Positions 45,167 through 55,061 of a DNA stretch of 64,000 nucleotides are shown here, one piece after another. The DNA is from a marine gamma proteobacterium HTCC2148 (GTDB lineage: Bacteria > Pseudomonadota > Gammaproteobacteria > Pseudomonadales > Halieaceae). A model generated the notes under the pieces. That model was not told where the DNA came from. It was given only the letters and a program-made list of their open reading frames with translations, and ran no database searches. Location of the stretch: contig DS999229.1 in NCBI GenBank assembly GCA_000156295.1, forward strand, positions 147,415 to 211,414, given 5' to 3'. The first letter of the stretch is position 1, and the number at the start of each line of letters is the position of its first letter. Made by a program: the position numbers and the translations under genes.

Positions 45167-46234
45167 ATGAGCCAGAATACTGACGACATCCGGATTGATA
45201 ACGCCAGGCCGCTGATTACCCCCTGGGTTCTTGCCGATCAACTACCCGGCGGGGCAACGGCCAAGGCAACCGTGTCCAGCAGTCGCCGTAGCATTGAGCA
45301 GATTTTGGCGGGAAATGACCCGAGATTAGTCGTCATTGCGGGTCCCTGCTCTGTTCACGATCCAGTCGCCTTACTGGATTTTGCGCACCAGTTCCAAGCT
45401 GCCTGCGAGCCCCTGGCGGACACACTCTTGCCTGTGCTGCGGGTTTATTTTGAAAAACCTCGAACAATAGTAGGCTGGAAAGGGCTGATCAATGACCCGG
45501 ACCTAGACGGCAGCTTCCACATCAACAAGGGCCTGCACCTCGCTCGTAAAGTACTGTTGGATGTTGCGGAGCTGGGCCTGCCCGCCGCCAGCGAGTTCCT
45601 GGACAACACCTTCGGGCAATACTACGCCGACCTGGTGAGCTTCGGCGCTATTGGCGCTCGCACCGTCGAAAGCCAGATACACCGGGAACTCGCCTCTGGG
45701 CTGTCGATGCCCGTGGGCTTCAAGAACGGCACTAATGGCCATATTGATGTCGCTATAGACGCCATTCAATCGGCAGCGCACAGTCACTGGTTTCCTTCTC
45801 TAACCAAAGAAGGCACACCTGCCATTCTAAAATCTCGAGGCAACCCCCACGGCTACCTGATCCTGCGCGGCGGTAAACAAACGGGACCCAACTATGGCCC
45901 AGCGGCAGTGCAGCAAGCTTCTGTGGCTTTGGCGGAATCCGGGCTGACTCCGTCATTGATCGTCGATTGCTCTCATGGAAATAGTGAAAAAGATCCGCAA
46001 AGGCAGACTCAGGTAGTCTCTAGCCTGTGCGAGCAGATTCAGACTGGGCAGGGTGCAATCAAAGGCGTAATGCTGGAATCACATCTGCTGGGCGGGAGTC
46101 AGGATATTGGCGATGGGAGCGAGCTGAGCTACGGGCAGAGCATCACTGATGCCTGTCTTTCCCTGCAAGACACTATCCCGCTGCTGCAGCAATTGGCGGC
46201 AGCGGTGAAAATGGGTGCCACTCAGCCGGGCTAA
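45167..46234 (+). CDS. 3-deoxy-7-phosphoheptulonate (DAHP) synthase, class I
   Basis: 355 residues, AroF/AroG/AroH family. Condenses phosphoenolpyruvate and erythrose-4-phosphate in the first step of the shikimate pathway. Signature blocks are all present: IAGPCSVHDP near residue 60, KNGTNGHIDVAIDAI with the active-site Lys near 186, and LIVDCSHGNSEKD with its metal His. Feedback specificity (Tyr, Phe or Trp) cannot be told, so no isozyme letter is given. No Shine-Dalgarno sequence is visible, and a TATAAG box at 45151-45156 lies so close that the mRNA may have a leader of only a few bases. Confidence 0.95.
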   Translation: MSQNTDDIRIDNARPLITPWVLADQLPGGATAKATVSSSRRSIEQILAGNDPRLVVIAGPCSVHDPVALLDFAHQFQAACEPLADTLLPVLRVYFEKPRTIVGWKGLINDPDLDGSFHINKGLHLARKVLLDVAELGLPAASEFLDNTFGQYYADLVSFGAIGARTVESQIHRELASGLSMPVGFKNGTNGHIDVAIDAIQSAAHSHWFPSLTKEGTPAILKSRGNPHGYLILRGGKQTGPNYGPAAVQQASVALAESGLTPSLIVDCSHGNSEKDPQRQTQVVSSLCEQIQTGQGAIKGVMLESHLLGGSQDIGDGSELSYGQSITDACLSLQDTIPLLQQLAAAVKMGATQPG

Positions 46235-46264
46235 GCCTGGCTTACTCAGCTAGCTCGGCTGGTA

Positions 46265-47335
46265 CTACCAGCTGTAACCAATGCGGAGCCGGTAAGTCTC
46301 ATCAAGTTTTTCGACACCGGCAACCGCTCCAGTATCGTATTCCCAGAGAATTTCAGCGGCGGCTTCAAGGCTCCACAACAAGGGAAATGCAAGCCCCAGA
46401 GAAGTGTCAACAACCACATCAGAGGTTGAATCCAAGTTCCAGATTCCCCGTTGATCAAGATAGAGCTGTGAATCACCCCCCAGGTAGTCGCTGGTCATGC
46501 GCAAGTACCAGTTGGCGGAGGGGTAATCCTGGTCTTCGGAGATGATGAACGTCTCCTTAACATAAGAGCCCCCGACTTCAGCAGTGAGCGTAAGCTGTGG
46601 ATCAGTCAGGATATCTCGGCCGTAGTAGGGGCCAATCAAATAACGCAGATCCAGGTCTCTGAACTCATCCGACTCTGCGGAGGTGTTCACACCCCAGTAA
46701 GTCGTCTCACCCAAAAAGTAATCGTATTTGCCGAGAATCAACCAATTATCGGCGTTTTTCTGGCCATTCGCTTCATCGATTTCGCCATCCAACTTGAGCG
46801 TATAGCGATCGCGTAAGCTACGCCAATAGCTTTCCAGTTTGTAATCCAGTTCATCTGTATCAGAATTACCTCGTTCAATAGCGAAGGCGAAACTGACTAT
46901 GCCAGTGCTTCGGTAGCCAGCGCCCGTTTCCCAGGGCTCTGGGTTAACGATCAACAGCTGGTCAAGGGCATAGGTCTTTTCGGCAGCAGTACCCTCGGCA
47001 ACAATCAACTCCGACTCTCTGATTTCAATACCCTGCTCCTCGATGAGCGAGTCATCAGCTAGCAGCAGCGTGGCAGCGTCAGACGTCTCCATCGATACGA
47101 TCTGGTCCATACTCACAGATAAAGTGCCGGCAAAATCAGTCTCAATACTCACCACGCCGTCCCTGATCCCAGTGACGGTACCGACCAGGCGAGACCCGTT
47201 ATTCAGTGTAATTTCATCAGTGGGCACCGGCTCAGCCGTTTCGGTAGCTTGATCCTCAGCGTGCGCTCCGAGGGTTAATACTGCGAGCAGCACAAGGCAG
47301 GTGGAATAAGTTCTCATCAACATGCTTCGGGACAT
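46265..47335 (-). CDS. DUF481 (YdiY-like) outer-membrane beta-barrel protein
   Basis: 356 residues. Signal peptide ending near AHAED (residue 26-27). Residues about 40-120 contain two copies of a small strand-rich motif (NGSRLVGTVTGIRDGVVSIETDFAGTL, then DSLIEEQGIEIRESELIVAEG), and the rest is alternating-strand DUF481 barrel ending in YRLRIGYSW, an aromatic C-terminus suited to BAM insertion. Predicted outer-membrane protein of unknown function; E. coli YdiY-type relatives respond to acid or salt. Ribosome site AAGGA is seven bases from the chosen ATG. Confidence 0.82.
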   Translation of the reverse strand: MSRSMLMRTYSTCLVLLAVLTLGAHAEDQATETAEPVPTDEITLNNGSRLVGTVTGIRDGVVSIETDFAGTLSVSMDQIVSMETSDAATLLLADDSLIEEQGIEIRESELIVAEGTAAEKTYALDQLLIVNPEPWETGAGYRSTGIVSFAFAIERGNSDTDELDYKLESYWRSLRDRYTLKLDGEIDEANGQKNADNWLILGKYDYFLGETTYWGVNTSAESDEFRDLDLRYLIGPYYGRDILTDPQLTLTAEVGGSYVKETFIISEDQDYPSANWYLRMTSDYLGGDSQLYLDQRGIWNLDSTSDVVVDTSLGLAFPLLWSLEAAAEILWEYDTGAVAGVEKLDETYRLRIGYSW

Positions 47336-47535
47336 AATTACTTCCTTGTTAGCCCAACCATAGTGGGTTTACTTTCGGGCGCCCTATAATAGACAAAAAA
47401 AACCTTTGCGTCAGGCATCCTAGGTAAACAACATTGAGTCGTAGTTCAAGGCAATCGGCGGAATAGCGCGTATTCAATTGGGTGGTGACAGCAACACTGC
47501 TAATATTGCCGTCTACCTTACTTTCAGGAGTACAC

Positions 47536-48894
47536 ATGTCCGACAAGGATTACGACCTTTTCGTCATAGGCGCCGGCTCCGGTGGAGTGCGCGCTGCTCG
47601 CATGGCAGCCGGATTTGGCGCTCGCGTCGCGGTGGCGGAAGATCGTTATATGGGAGGCACTTGCGTCAATGTTGGCTGTGTTCCCAAAAAGCTGTATGTC
47701 TATGCATCCGAGTTCGGTAAAGGTTTTGACGACGCCCGCGGCTTTGGTTGGCAATCAGAGAAACCCGCTTTTAACTGGAGCACTCTGAGAGACAACAAGA
47801 GGGCTGAAATCTCCAGGCTGAACCAAATTTACCAAAATCTTTTAGCCGGCGTGGAGGCTGACCTGATCGATGGACGAGCCTCCATCGTGGATGCCAACAC
47901 TGTTGCCGTCAACGGCACTCACTATCGTACTGAACGAATCCTGATCGCCACTGGCGGGTGGCCGCATATCCCCCAGTTCCCGGGCAGCGAGCACGCCATT
48001 ACCTCTAACGAAATTTTTGACCTGGAGGACTTCCCCGAGCGTCTGGTCGTTGTTGGTGGCGGATATATCGCTGTTGAATTCGCTGGTATTTTCAATGGTC
48101 TGGGCAGCGCCGTCACCCAACTTTACCGCGGCCCGCTTTTTCTCAGGAGTTTCGATAGTGACATCCGCGCCCACGCAGCCCAGGAAATTACTAAAACCGG
48201 TGTCGATTTACGCTTCGAGGTCAACGTCACGTCGATATCCCGCAACAGCAGTGGATTGCAACTGGAACTCACTGATGGCAGCAGTATCGAAGCAGACGCC
48301 GTGCTCTATGCGACGGGCCGCAAGCCAAACCTGACTGGACTTGGCCTTGAAAATGTCAGCGTCAGGCTCAACGAAAACGGCTCCATCGCAGTCGATCAAC
48401 ACTTCCAAACCAGTGAGAGCAGTATTTTTGCATTAGGTGATGTCACCGGTGGCATGGAGCTGACCCCAGTTGCCCTGGCGGAAGGCATGGCCTTCGCCCG
48501 GAGGGAATTTAACCAGCAAAACGCCAGCCCTGAATATGAGTTCATACCGACTGCGGTGTTCTGCCAACCTAACATCGGCACCGTAGGCTTTACCGAAGAG
48601 GAGGCCCAGGCTCGTTTCGAAAATATCGAACTTTATAAGTCCACCTTTAAACCCATGAAGCACACCATCTCAGGACGAGATGAACGCAGTTTCATGAAAA
48701 TGATTGTCGACAAGGCGACAGATAAAGTCGTAGGTGTTCACATGGTTGGCCCGGATGCTGGAGAAATCATGCAAGGCATAGCCATCGCAATGAAAGCGGG
48801 CGCGACTAAAGCTGTATTCGACAATACAATCGGCATTCATCCCACAGCGGCAGAGGAATTTGTCACCTTGCGGGACCCCTGGACCGAGGACTGA
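47536..48894 (+). CDS. gor: Glutathione-disulfide reductase
   Basis: 452 residues. Reduces oxidised glutathione with NADPH. FAD motif GAGSGG at residues 12-17, redox-active CVNVGC (Cys43, Cys48), second nucleotide motif [12 protein letters not shown], and the C-terminal HPTAAEE block carrying the catalytic His of the partner subunit. [19 protein letters not shown] distinguishes it from lipoamide dehydrogenase. ATG at 47536 is preceded by AGGAG; an upstream in-frame start at 47482 is not needed. The ABC operon begins 21 bp downstream, so some read-through is likely. Confidence 0.93.
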   Translation: MSDKDYDLFVIGAGSGGVRAARMAAGFGARVAVAEDRYMGGTCVNVGCVPKKLYVYASEFGKGFDDARGFGWQSEKPAFNWSTLRDNKRAEISRLNQIYQNLLAGVEADLIDGRASIVDANTVAVNGTHYRTERILIATGGWPHIPQFPGSEHAITSNEIFDLEDFPERLVVVGGGYIAVEFAGIFNGLGSAVTQLYRGPLFLRSFDSDIRAHAAQEITKTGVDLRFEVNVTSISRNSSGLQLELTDGSSIEADAVLYATGRKPNLTGLGLENVSVRLNENGSIAVDQHFQTSESSIFALGDVTGGMELTPVALAEGMAFARREFNQQNASPEYEFIPTAVFCQPNIGTVGFTEEEAQARFENIELYKSTFKPMKHTISGRDERSFMKMIVDKATDKVVGVHMVGPDAGEIMQGIAIAMKAGATKAVFDNTIGIHPTAAEEFVTLRDPWTED

Positions 48895-48915
48895 CCTTGA
48901 AGGTAGTTTACGGCC

Positions 48916-49848
48916 ATGATTGAAGTAAGCCATCTGACCCGTCAGTTCGGGAGAACTACGGCGGTATCGAACGTCTCGTTCAGCATTCAAAGCAGCGAGG
49001 TGGTGGGACTGCTGGGCCCCAATGGCGCCGGTAAAACCACCATCATGCGCATGCTCAGTGGTTTCCTGGAACCTACTACAGGCTCGGTGACGGTCAACGG
49101 CGAAAACCTGGGGCAAAACGCCTACTCGATACAGCGACAGCTGGGCTACCTTCCTGAAAACCTGCCGATATACCCTGAAATGATGGTCGCTGATTACATG
49201 GACTACGTGGCTACAATCAAGGGTATAGAAAAAGCCGAACGCAGCAGGGCTATCCGTGAGGCGCTGATTTCAACCGAGATGACCCACCACGCCCTGGACA
49301 CCATTGGCAAATTGTCCCGGGGTCAGAAACAGAGAGTCGGTGTTGCCCAGGCTGTGCTGGGGAGGCCGCGATTTTTAATTCTCGATGAACCCACCAATGG
49401 ACTAGACCCGCACCAAACTGAACAAATGCGCTCCCTGATCGGCCAGCTGTCGAGGCGAGCAACCATTATTCTCTCCACTCATATCATGCAGGAAGTAGAG
49501 GCAGTCTGTGATCGGGTGCTTATCTTGCGTAATGGCCAGCTGGCCCTCGATCAACCCCTGGAAAATCTGCATAGCTCCGGTCACATGGTATTGCGCACAG
49601 ACAGGACAGGCGACGACCTGAACACACTACTGAATCGCCTGCCGCAACTTGTCTCCGTCCAGCACTCGCTGACAGAAGACGGCATATGCGAATACCACCT
49701 GCAGCTGCGTGAGGGCGCTGACATGGATACGGCAGCAGGCAATATTTCCCAATGCGTCTTGCAGTCCGGCGCTCGCCTCTATCAATTGGAAAACCAATCC
49801 CGGCACCTGGACGATGTATTTCGCGAAGTGATAGACGATGGACACTAG
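48916..49848 (+). CDS. ABC transporter ATP-binding protein, GldA-like
   Basis: 310 residues. Walker A GPNGAGKTT (residues 34-42), signature LSRGQKQRVG near 132 and Walker B FLILDEPTNG near 153, with switch His in LSTHIMQE. The first 220 residues are an ABC-2 type ATPase close to the GldA/multidrug group; the last 90 residues form an extra domain (HMVLRTDRTGDDLNTLL onward). Its last 11 bp overlap the GldF/GldG-like gene. Together they should form an ABC-2 complex of unknown cargo. Confidence 0.9.
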   Translation: MIEVSHLTRQFGRTTAVSNVSFSIQSSEVVGLLGPNGAGKTTIMRMLSGFLEPTTGSVTVNGENLGQNAYSIQRQLGYLPENLPIYPEMMVADYMDYVATIKGIEKAERSRAIREALISTEMTHHALDTIGKLSRGQKQRVGVAQAVLGRPRFLILDEPTNGLDPHQTEQMRSLIGQLSRRATIILSTHIMQEVEAVCDRVLILRNGQLALDQPLENLHSSGHMVLRTDRTGDDLNTLLNRLPQLVSVQHSLTEDGICEYHLQLREGADMDTAAGNISQCVLQSGARLYQLENQSRHLDDVFREVIDDGH

Positions 49849-52663
49849 CCATGTCGCACGCCGCGTATCAGCCAAGGAACTGGGCTTATTCTTCGCCTCC
49901 CCGGCCGCCTGGCTATTTCTTGGTGGGTTCGCAGCGGTCTGCCTGTTCGTGGTGTTCTGGATTGAATCTTTTTTCGCCCGCAATATCGCCGACGTTCGGC
50001 CACTGTTCGAATGGATGCCGATACTGCTTATTTTTCTGTGCAGCGCCATCACCATGCGCACGTGGAGTGAAGAGCGGCGCAACGGCACACTTGAACACGT
50101 ATTAGTTCAACCCAGCGCTTTGTGGCGCTTTAGCCTTGGCAAGTTCCGAGCCTGCCTGAGCCTGTTAATACTGGCATTAATGGCCACCCTCGCGCTGCCG
50201 GTGACTGTATCGCTCATCGCTGACCTGGACTGGGGCCCGGTATGGGCAGGCTACATAGCCAGCGTCCTACTGGGCAGTGCCTACCTGAGCATAGGTCTGT
50301 TTGTCTCCGCCCGCACTGACAACCCCATCGTCAGCCTTCTGGGAAGCGTGGCTTTATGCGGGCTACTTTACCTGTTGGGAAGCAATTTATTCACCGAGTT
50401 TTTCACTAACGATACGGCAGAAATACTGCGATTATTCGGTAGCGGCTCACGTTTTGACAGTATCACCCGCGGCGTCATCGACCTGCGCGACCTGATTTAC
50501 TATTTAAGCCTGGTCATCGCATTCCTTGGGCTTAATGTTTACACGCTGGAAAAAGAGGGCTGGGCGCGTTTCTCCAGCACTCTCAGGCAACGCCACTGGC
50601 GGGTCGGCACCTTTCTGCTGCTGGCCAACCTATTGGTCACTAACATCTGGATGCAGCCCATCTCCCAGCTGCGCTGGGATCTCACCCAGGGCAAGCTGCA
50701 TTCCATTTCTGAATCCAGCCAGGAATTGGTTGGGCAGCTGAGAGAACCACTGCTTATTCGCGGATATTTCAGTGCTCGCAACCACCCCATGTTGGCCCCA
50801 CTGGAGCCGCAGCTCAGAAACTTAATGCTGGAATACGCCGAAGCAGGTGGTGGCAATGTCAGGGTTGAATTTGTAGACCCTGCTCTCAACCCGGCACTCG
50901 AAAAAGAGGCTAATGAGTACTACAACATCAAGGCGACACCCTTTCAGGTATCCGATCGTTACCAGGCATCATTGGTCAGCGGATACTTCAGCATCCTGGT
51001 TAAATACGCTAACGAGTATCAGGTACTGTCGTTCAGCGACCTGATAGAGGCTCGCACCAGCACCAGCGGGAAAGCAGAAGTCCGCTTGCGCAACCCGGAG
51101 TTCGACATCACCCGCGCGATACGAGACGTGCTCTACAGCTATCGCTCCGGGGGCGATCTTTTTGCAGGCATTGAGCAACCCGTTGAGTTTATTGCCTATG
51201 TTTCGGACGCTGATCTGCTGCCAGACGCTCTCCTTGGCTACCTTGATTCCATCAAAGCGCAACTGGACATTGCAGTTAAAGCCTCTGATGGTAAGTTCAG
51301 CTACCGCTTCCTGCAACCTGAGGCTGATGAAGGGCAACTGGCACAACAAATTGAGGAACAGTGGGGCTTTGCCCCTATGGCTTCGCCCATAGATCCTGAA
51401 AAAGATTTCTACTTTTACCTGACGCTGGCGGACGAAAAGCAGGTGGTGCAGCTACCGAGCGGTGACTTCAACCCCGGTAACTTTCGCAAATCACTGGACT
51501 CTGGCCTCAAACGCTTTGCCCGCGACTTTACCAAGACCGTTGCCTTTGCAGCCCCACAGGTGAACCCGCAAATGGCCGCCTACAACCTCGGCAGCCACAG
51601 CTTCAATGGCCTAGAAAGCATCATCACGCGCAACCACAGCATCATTCTGGAAAACCTGGCTGACGGAGAAATCAGCCCGGAAGCCGATATCCTTGCAGTG
51701 GTAGCACCTCATGACCTGAGCGAGCTAGCGGTATTTGCCATCGACCAATTCCTGATGCGTGGAGGCACCGTTGTCCTCGCCACATCTCCATTTTCGGTCG
51801 AGCCTGACGGCGGCGCGCTGGCACTGCGTTCATGGGACAGCGGGCTGGAGGCCTGGTTAAATCATCACGGAGTTGGCATTGCTGAATCTCTGGTACTGGA
51901 CAAACGCCACGCTCGCTTCCCGGCGCCGGTGCAGCGCGACAGCGGCAATCTTCAATTTCAGGACAGCAGAATTATAGACTACCCCTATTTCATCGACATC
52001 CGTGAGAATGGCTTAGCGCGCCATCCGGTCAACGGCAGTCTACCCCAGCTGACGATGGCCTGGGCCTCGCCGCTGGAAGTAGAAAGGCGCGATAAATTGC
52101 GGGTGACCCAGTTGCTATGGAGTAGCCCTGACGCCTGGCTCGGTGCAGGCGATGATATATCGCCTCGGGCCAACCAAACCTGGCAGCCTGCTGGCGATAC
52201 CCAACGCCAGCTACTCGGAGTCGCGATTCAAGGGCGCTTTCAATCTTTGTTTAAGGCGCCACCTGCTAGCCTTCAAGATCGCCCGGAACAAGTAAGCCCT
52301 GGAGTTAACGCGTTTGTGCGAAGGTCACCTGAGTCATCACGCATCATCATTTATCCCTCCAATGATTTTCTCAGTGACAGAGTTCTAGGTGCTCTGGTGC
52401 GCGCATCTGGAAATCGATACCTGGGTCCGGTCGAACTATTTAGCAACACTCTGGACTGGGCACTGCGCGAAGAGCAACTGCTGCAAATACGCTCACGCGC
52501 TCATTTCAACCGCACACTGCCTCCCATGGAACAAAAGCTGCGAGTCTCGCTCGAATTGGCGAACTACGCTGCCGCCATCGCCTGGCTAGCACTGTTGGCG
52601 CTGGTCACCTGGTTACAGGGGCGACGACGGAGAAAACGTTACATCAGGGAGTTGGGTCTGTGA
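49838..52663 (+). CDS. Fused ABC-2 permease and GldG-like auxiliary protein
   Basis: 941 residues. The N-terminal 245 residues are an ABC-2 permease with about six hydrophobic helices (GldF-like). After a further membrane segment near 255-275 comes a large extracytoplasmic GldG/ABC_transp_aux (PF09822) region of about 300-880, containing TRAIRDVLYSYRSG and GGTVVLATSPFSVEP; one C-terminal helix (LALLALVTWLQG) and an Arg/Lys tail end the protein. In Flavobacterium gliding genes gldF and gldG are separate; here they are one reading frame. Starts inside the ATPase gene and overlaps the next start as GTGA, so the operon is tightly coupled. Cargo unknown. Confidence 0.85.
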   Translation: MDTSHVARRVSAKELGLFFASPAAWLFLGGFAAVCLFVVFWIESFFARNIADVRPLFEWMPILLIFLCSAITMRTWSEERRNGTLEHVLVQPSALWRFSLGKFRACLSLLILALMATLALPVTVSLIADLDWGPVWAGYIASVLLGSAYLSIGLFVSARTDNPIVSLLGSVALCGLLYLLGSNLFTEFFTNDTAEILRLFGSGSRFDSITRGVIDLRDLIYYLSLVIAFLGLNVYTLEKEGWARFSSTLRQRHWRVGTFLLLANLLVTNIWMQPISQLRWDLTQGKLHSISESSQELVGQLREPLLIRGYFSARNHPMLAPLEPQLRNLMLEYAEAGGGNVRVEFVDPALNPALEKEANEYYNIKATPFQVSDRYQASLVSGYFSILVKYANEYQVLSFSDLIEARTSTSGKAEVRLRNPEFDITRAIRDVLYSYRSGGDLFAGIEQPVEFIAYVSDADLLPDALLGYLDSIKAQLDIAVKASDGKFSYRFLQPEADEGQLAQQIEEQWGFAPMASPIDPEKDFYFYLTLADEKQVVQLPSGDFNPGNFRKSLDSGLKRFARDFTKTVAFAAPQVNPQMAAYNLGSHSFNGLESIITRNHSIILENLADGEISPEADILAVVAPHDLSELAVFAIDQFLMRGGTVVLATSPFSVEPDGGALALRSWDSGLEAWLNHHGVGIAESLVLDKRHARFPAPVQRDSGNLQFQDSRIIDYPYFIDIRENGLARHPVNGSLPQLTMAWASPLEVERRDKLRVTQLLWSSPDAWLGAGDDISPRANQTWQPAGDTQRQLLGVAIQGRFQSLFKAPPASLQDRPEQVSPGVNAFVRRSPESSRIIIYPSNDFLSDRVLGALVRASGNRYLGPVELFSNTLDWALREEQLLQIRSRAHFNRTLPPMEQKLRVSLELANYAAAIAWLALLALVTWLQGRRRRKRYIRELGL

Positions 52664-53553
52664 ACCGCGCCGGCATTTTCCTGTTGCTGCTGCTGGTCAT
52701 GCAGTTGGCCTTAACCGCTGTACTTTATCGCGACGATCGCGATAGCGCAGGGACACAGTCAGCGGCAGCGCTGGTCAATGTCGGTACAAATGTGATCGAA
52801 GAGCTACTGATTGAAGACAGCATGGGTGGCGCCGTACTGCTGAGAAAGGCGGCCGATTTGTGGCTATTACCTGAACTGGGCAACCTGCCTGCCAAACCTG
52901 AGATGGTAGAAAAAGCACTACTAAAACTGACCATAGAAGACCCCGGCCTATCAGTCGCCCATACTCTCGCCTCCCGCCAGCGATTTCAGGTGGCGCACTA
53001 CCACTATCGCCGTAAAATCACTCTTAATTCTCTGAACAGGGCGGTAGGCGCCGTTTTTCTTGGCACTTCGCCCGGGTTTCGCAAAGTTCACGCGCGCAAC
53101 GAAAAGCGGGATAGCATTTACAGTGTAGACCTGAACCTCTTCGACATACCCCTGCAGCCCGGCAAGTGGCTGGAACCTCGCCTGTTGCAAGTTCGAGCGC
53201 CCGTGCAGATTACCGCTGACGGTTACAGCCTTGAGCGCAGCGCTGGTGAATGGCGAATGGGTACCGGGGCGAAACCGGACCAGCGCGAACTTCAGGCGCT
53301 TCTGGATGCCCTCAGAAATATACAAGTACAAGGGATTGCAACAGACGATACTAAGCAGGCTGTATCTCGCCGGGAAGCCGACCTGATACTGCAAGTGACG
53401 GGACTGGCAACGAATACAAAACTTAAGCTGTTCAAGCTGGGCCAGGAACATTTCATCAGCAGCGATGAGTATCCGTTGCTGTTTCGCATCAGCGCCTACG
53501 ATTTCGACAAACTCACCGGTATCGACAGCTTCCTGCTATCAGGCGCACAATAG
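52660..53553 (+). CDS. DUF4340 domain-containing membrane-anchored protein
   Basis: 297 residues. One N-terminal hydrophobic helix (GIFLLLLLVMQLALTAVLY), then a periplasmic DUF4340-type domain with repeated LLIEDSMGGAVLLRKAADLWLLPE-like strands. GTG start overlaps the stop of the fusion protein (GTGA). DUF4340 proteins commonly follow GldFG-like genes; they are presumed to work with the auxiliary domain outside the membrane, without a proven activity. Confidence 0.83.
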   Translation: MNRAGIFLLLLLVMQLALTAVLYRDDRDSAGTQSAAALVNVGTNVIEELLIEDSMGGAVLLRKAADLWLLPELGNLPAKPEMVEKALLKLTIEDPGLSVAHTLASRQRFQVAHYHYRRKITLNSLNRAVGAVFLGTSPGFRKVHARNEKRDSIYSVDLNLFDIPLQPGKWLEPRLLQVRAPVQITADGYSLERSAGEWRMGTGAKPDQRELQALLDALRNIQVQGIATDDTKQAVSRREADLILQVTGLATNTKLKLFKLGQEHFISSDEYPLLFRISAYDFDKLTGIDSFLLSGAQ

Positions 53554-53581
53554 TCATAATGAATTAGCAGGAGGCTAGGCA

Positions 53582-53770
53582 ATGAGACTACTGGGTATGC
53601 TTCTGGCATTGGGCGCCATGGGATGGGTGTTGTACAACGCCTCGGGCAGCGGTGAGTCGGACACTATTATCCCTGAAAGCTACCAGCAGTCACTGGACAA
53701 GGCCCAGGGTGTTGAGGAAATGGTGAAGGATGCCGCCGAACAGCGCCTGGACTCACTGGAAGACAACTAG
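53582..53770 (+). CDS. Small single-helix membrane protein of unknown function
   Basis: 62 residues: an N-terminal hydrophobic helix (MLLALGAMGWVLY), then a polar acidic tail (QSLDKAQGVEEMVKDAAEQRLDSLEDN) predicted helical. A strong ribosome site AGGAGG nine bases upstream argues that it is translated. It lies 28 bp after the DUF4340 gene and is probably the last member of the ABC operon. Its TAG shares the palindrome CTAG with the stop of the convergent LysR gene. Not recognised as a known family. Confidence 0.7.
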   Translation: MRLLGMLLALGAMGWVLYNASGSGESDTIIPESYQQSLDKAQGVEEMVKDAAEQRLDSLEDN

Positions 53771-54759
53771 CTGATAGCCTTGGGCTGGCGAATTGGCTCA
53801 GCCGGTTCACCGGGCCCACTCAGGTGCTTCATCAATAGTGTTCGCATCCATTGATGTGGTGCGCTGCGTGAAGTGCGGGTATGGCGCAGTAAGGACATTT
53901 TGCCTCGGTTACTACTCAGCGTATTTCTAATCATGCGCTGCAACTCTGCAGGCAACTCCCGGCCGATAATCAATTCGCTATACAAACCACTGGCCTCGAA
54001 TCCGGCATTGGCGACCAACAAACTGTCTGTGCGCGCTAATACACCCACAGCCGACGCGAACTGCGTTGTTTCTAAAGCGATTTTGCGATGCACGCCGTAC
54101 TGACCCAGAACATCATCTACCATGGAAGTATTCTCACGAGTCAAGCCAGGCAGGTAAAGACGCAGGTGGTTGTGAGCCAGAAATTCCTGGAGCTCAATCT
54201 CCTTTTTAACTCCCAGGGGATGTCCGATGCGCATGTAGCAGCGGGGAGCAAGGGTGGCAATGGGCTCCGCGTGAATATCGCGCTCTGTATCCAGGGCGAC
54301 AAAGGCTGCAAAGTCAATCTCCCCTTTCTTTAACAACTCTTGGTAATCCGGGGTGATTTCCGCAGTAATGACCTGAACGCCAGGCGCAGTTTTATCCAAC
54401 TCGGCTACCAATCCAGGCAGGAGTGCTTCACAGAGTATAGGCGGTAGTAGCAGTTTAAAGCTCCCCAGGTAGGTGAGGGGATCAAAGTCCGATTCGCCCA
54501 ACACACGTTCTACCGACTCCAGCAGCGCAGGCAATTGGGCACCCAGTTCCTCAGCCCGGGGCGTGGGAACTAATCCGTGTGCTGTTCGAGTAAATAGCTC
54601 ATCTTCAAAAGAATCGCGCAGTTTGTGCAGGGTTTTGCTGAGCGCCGGCTGACTCACAGACAACCTTTCGGCGGCGCGAGTCACATTGCGTTCCTCCAGC
54701 AGAATCTGTAAGGCCACCAGCAGATTGAGGTCTGTGCGAATCAGTTTTCGCGAGATCAT
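53767..54759 (-). CDS. LysR-family transcriptional regulator
   Basis: 330 residues. The N-terminal winged helix spans about residues 9-67 (NVTRAAERLSVSQPALSKTLHKLRDSFEDELF), in a form (LNLLVALQILLEERN) seen in the NodD/LeuO-like branch. The effector domain follows to about residue 295, with a polar tail rich in Arg and Pro. Divergent from the DUF4136 lipoprotein gene across 302 bp. A T-N11-A type site lies 20 bp upstream of its start, consistent with autoregulation. Target genes and inducer unknown. Confidence 0.9.
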   Translation of the reverse strand: MISRKLIRTDLNLLVALQILLEERNVTRAAERLSVSQPALSKTLHKLRDSFEDELFTRTAHGLVPTPRAEELGAQLPALLESVERVLGESDFDPLTYLGSFKLLLPPILCEALLPGLVAELDKTAPGVQVITAEITPDYQELLKKGEIDFAAFVALDTERDIHAEPIATLAPRCYMRIGHPLGVKKEIELQEFLAHNHLRLYLPGLTRENTSMVDDVLGQYGVHRKIALETTQFASAVGVLARTDSLLVANAGFEASGLYSELIIGRELPAELQRMIRNTLSSNRGKMSLLRHTRTSRSAPHQWMRTLLMKHLSGPGEPAEPIRQPKAIS

Positions 54760-55061
54760 TTTTCTTTTCTCCAGAGAGATAACTCATCGTTATGCAGCAA
54801 TGCTAGCAAACAGCAACTGTTGTGGGACAGAAAAAACATACACAAACTTGAACTAGTTAATCTGAAGCCTGCGTTCGCCCCGACGCAGGACTTGGGCATT
54901 AATCAATCGCATCTGTGTGCACCACGGCGCCCGCCGAAAACGAATAACAACGCATCGCCTGCCAATCTGATTGCCCAAACGCATCACCGCCAACTAGTAG
55001 CTGCAAATCTCGCAGGCTGTTACCATGATCAGCGAACATTTTTCGAACCCCCGAGGCGCAC
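54760..55061. other. Intergenic region between lysR and the DUF4136 gene
   Basis: 302 bp without a supported gene. It contains the LysR-type site at 54779-54793 and a perfect 7-bp-arm hairpin CCTGCGT/ACGCAGG (54868-54874, 54883-54889) not followed by a T-run, so not an obvious terminator. No convincing promoter was recognised for the DUF4136 gene. Confidence 0.6.
54779..54793. promoter_or_regulatory. LysR-type T-N11-A site
   Basis: ATAAC-TCATC-GTTAT is a perfect 5-bp-arm inverted repeat that fits the T-N11-A rule (T at 54780, A at 54792). It lies just upstream of the lysR start and is a candidate autoregulatory site. Confidence 0.45.
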
